Below, piece after piece: positions 22,822 to 23,038 of a stretch of 23,038 bases of DNA (position 1 is the stretch's first letter; each line of letters begins with the position of its first letter). Made by a program: the position numbers and the translations under genes. This DNA is from a virus. The notes under the pieces are model-generated. The model ran no database searches, was not told the origin of the DNA, and worked only from the letters and a program-made list of their open reading frames with translations. Where the stretch lies: positions 1 to 23,038 of IMG/VR virus record IMGVR_UViG_3300027788_000093; one strand, written 5' to 3'.

Positions 22822-23038
22822 TTAAACTGCAGGTGTTTCTGCTGTTTCTCCGCCAGTTACATCATCTGCTGGGGGAGCTTCTATTTCTGCTTCTGCTCCT
22901 TCTGCGCCTGCATCCGCGGCCATCCCGCTAGGCGTAACACCAACTGATCTCATTTCAGCACCAGGATCTTCAGGACCTGAAAGATTACCTGCATTCTCTT
23001 CTCTCCACATTCTTTCATTCTCGACAATTTCTTCTTGA
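22822..23038 (-). CDS. 20: Portal vertex protein gp20, C-terminal end only
   Basis: The frame is open from the right edge to TAA at 22822, giving the last 71 residues. It starts QEEIVENERMWREENAGN and ends with an acidic, Ala/Pro-rich tail (GAEGAEAEIEAPPADDVTGG, ETAETPAV). An EN..(I/M)W.EEN segment near the C-terminus is typical of T4-like portal proteins, and position at the head of the 67-21-22-23 cluster supports gp20. The portal forms the dodecameric DNA gate and the initiator of head assembly. The internal ATG at 23010 is not the real start. Confidence 0.85.
   Translation of the reverse strand, partial: QEEIVENERMWREENAGNLSGPEDPGAEMRSVGVTPSGMAADAGAEGAEAEIEAPPADDVTGGETAETPAV

Noticed and set aside
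1-23038. tRNA genes, integrase or att sites, insertion sequences
   Set aside because: No cloverleaf-like sequence, recombinase or transposase motif, or flanking repeat was seen. All sequence is accounted for by structural genes and short gaps.

Overview
The window is part of the virion-structure region of a T4-like (straboviral/kyanoviral type) myovirus, most likely marine. The evidence is the gene order, portal gp20 end, gp67-like core protein, gp21 protease, gp22 scaffold and gp23 capsid, followed by a long tail-fibre locus in the style of cyanophages and pelagiphages. The DNA is AT-rich and tightly packed, and every gene I can support lies on the minus strand, so transcription runs from high to low coordinates. 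The host cannot be read from this window. I see no tRNA, integrase, transposon or CRISPR.

Head module (23038 down to 18025): the last 71 codons of the portal protein gp20; a 79-aa conserved small protein; a 219-234-aa protein resembling the MptE/CST-I glycosyltransferase-like fold, an unexpected passenger inside the head cluster; a very acidic, repeat-rich gp67-like core protein; prohead protease gp21; scaffold gp22; and a short (390 aa) major capsid protein gp23. Together they build the prohead: gp20 nucleates it, gp22 and the gp67-like protein form the core, gp23 forms the shell, and gp21 then degrades the core and trims gp23. A perfect 8-bp hairpin with a U-run terminates this unit just after gp23.

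Tail-fibre module (17941 to 1): a T4-late-type promoter element (GATAAATA) and a structured leader precede a run of virion-surface genes. These are a 130-aa protein, a 320-aa fibre with the 'GNLIVEGDT...NDNVIELN' module, a 128-aa beta-rich protein, a 174-aa fibre, a 641-aa fibre, a second weaker late-promoter-like element with a hairpin, a 350-aa paralogue of the 641-aa fibre, a 110-aa beta-rich protein, a 121-aa conserved protein, and then two giant tandem paralogues. The first giant (1862 aa) is complete. The second begins at 6054 and stays open to the window edge (at least 2018 aa). Because it has no stop inside the window, its region looks empty to a finder that requires complete ORFs. Each giant starts with seven repeats resembling the CBM5/12 (chitin-binding) signature, continues into a beta-helix-like region, and carries (or begins, at the window edge) a set of BNR-like beta-propeller repeats. 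A 28-codon ORF with a strong ribosome-binding site sits in the junction between them.

The most notable content is this pair of giant adhesin-like fibres, whose differences are large insertions of a repeated helical motif. Also notable are the modular paralogy among the smaller fibre genes, the glycosyltransferase-like gene in the head cluster, and the structured leaders after both late-promoter-like elements.
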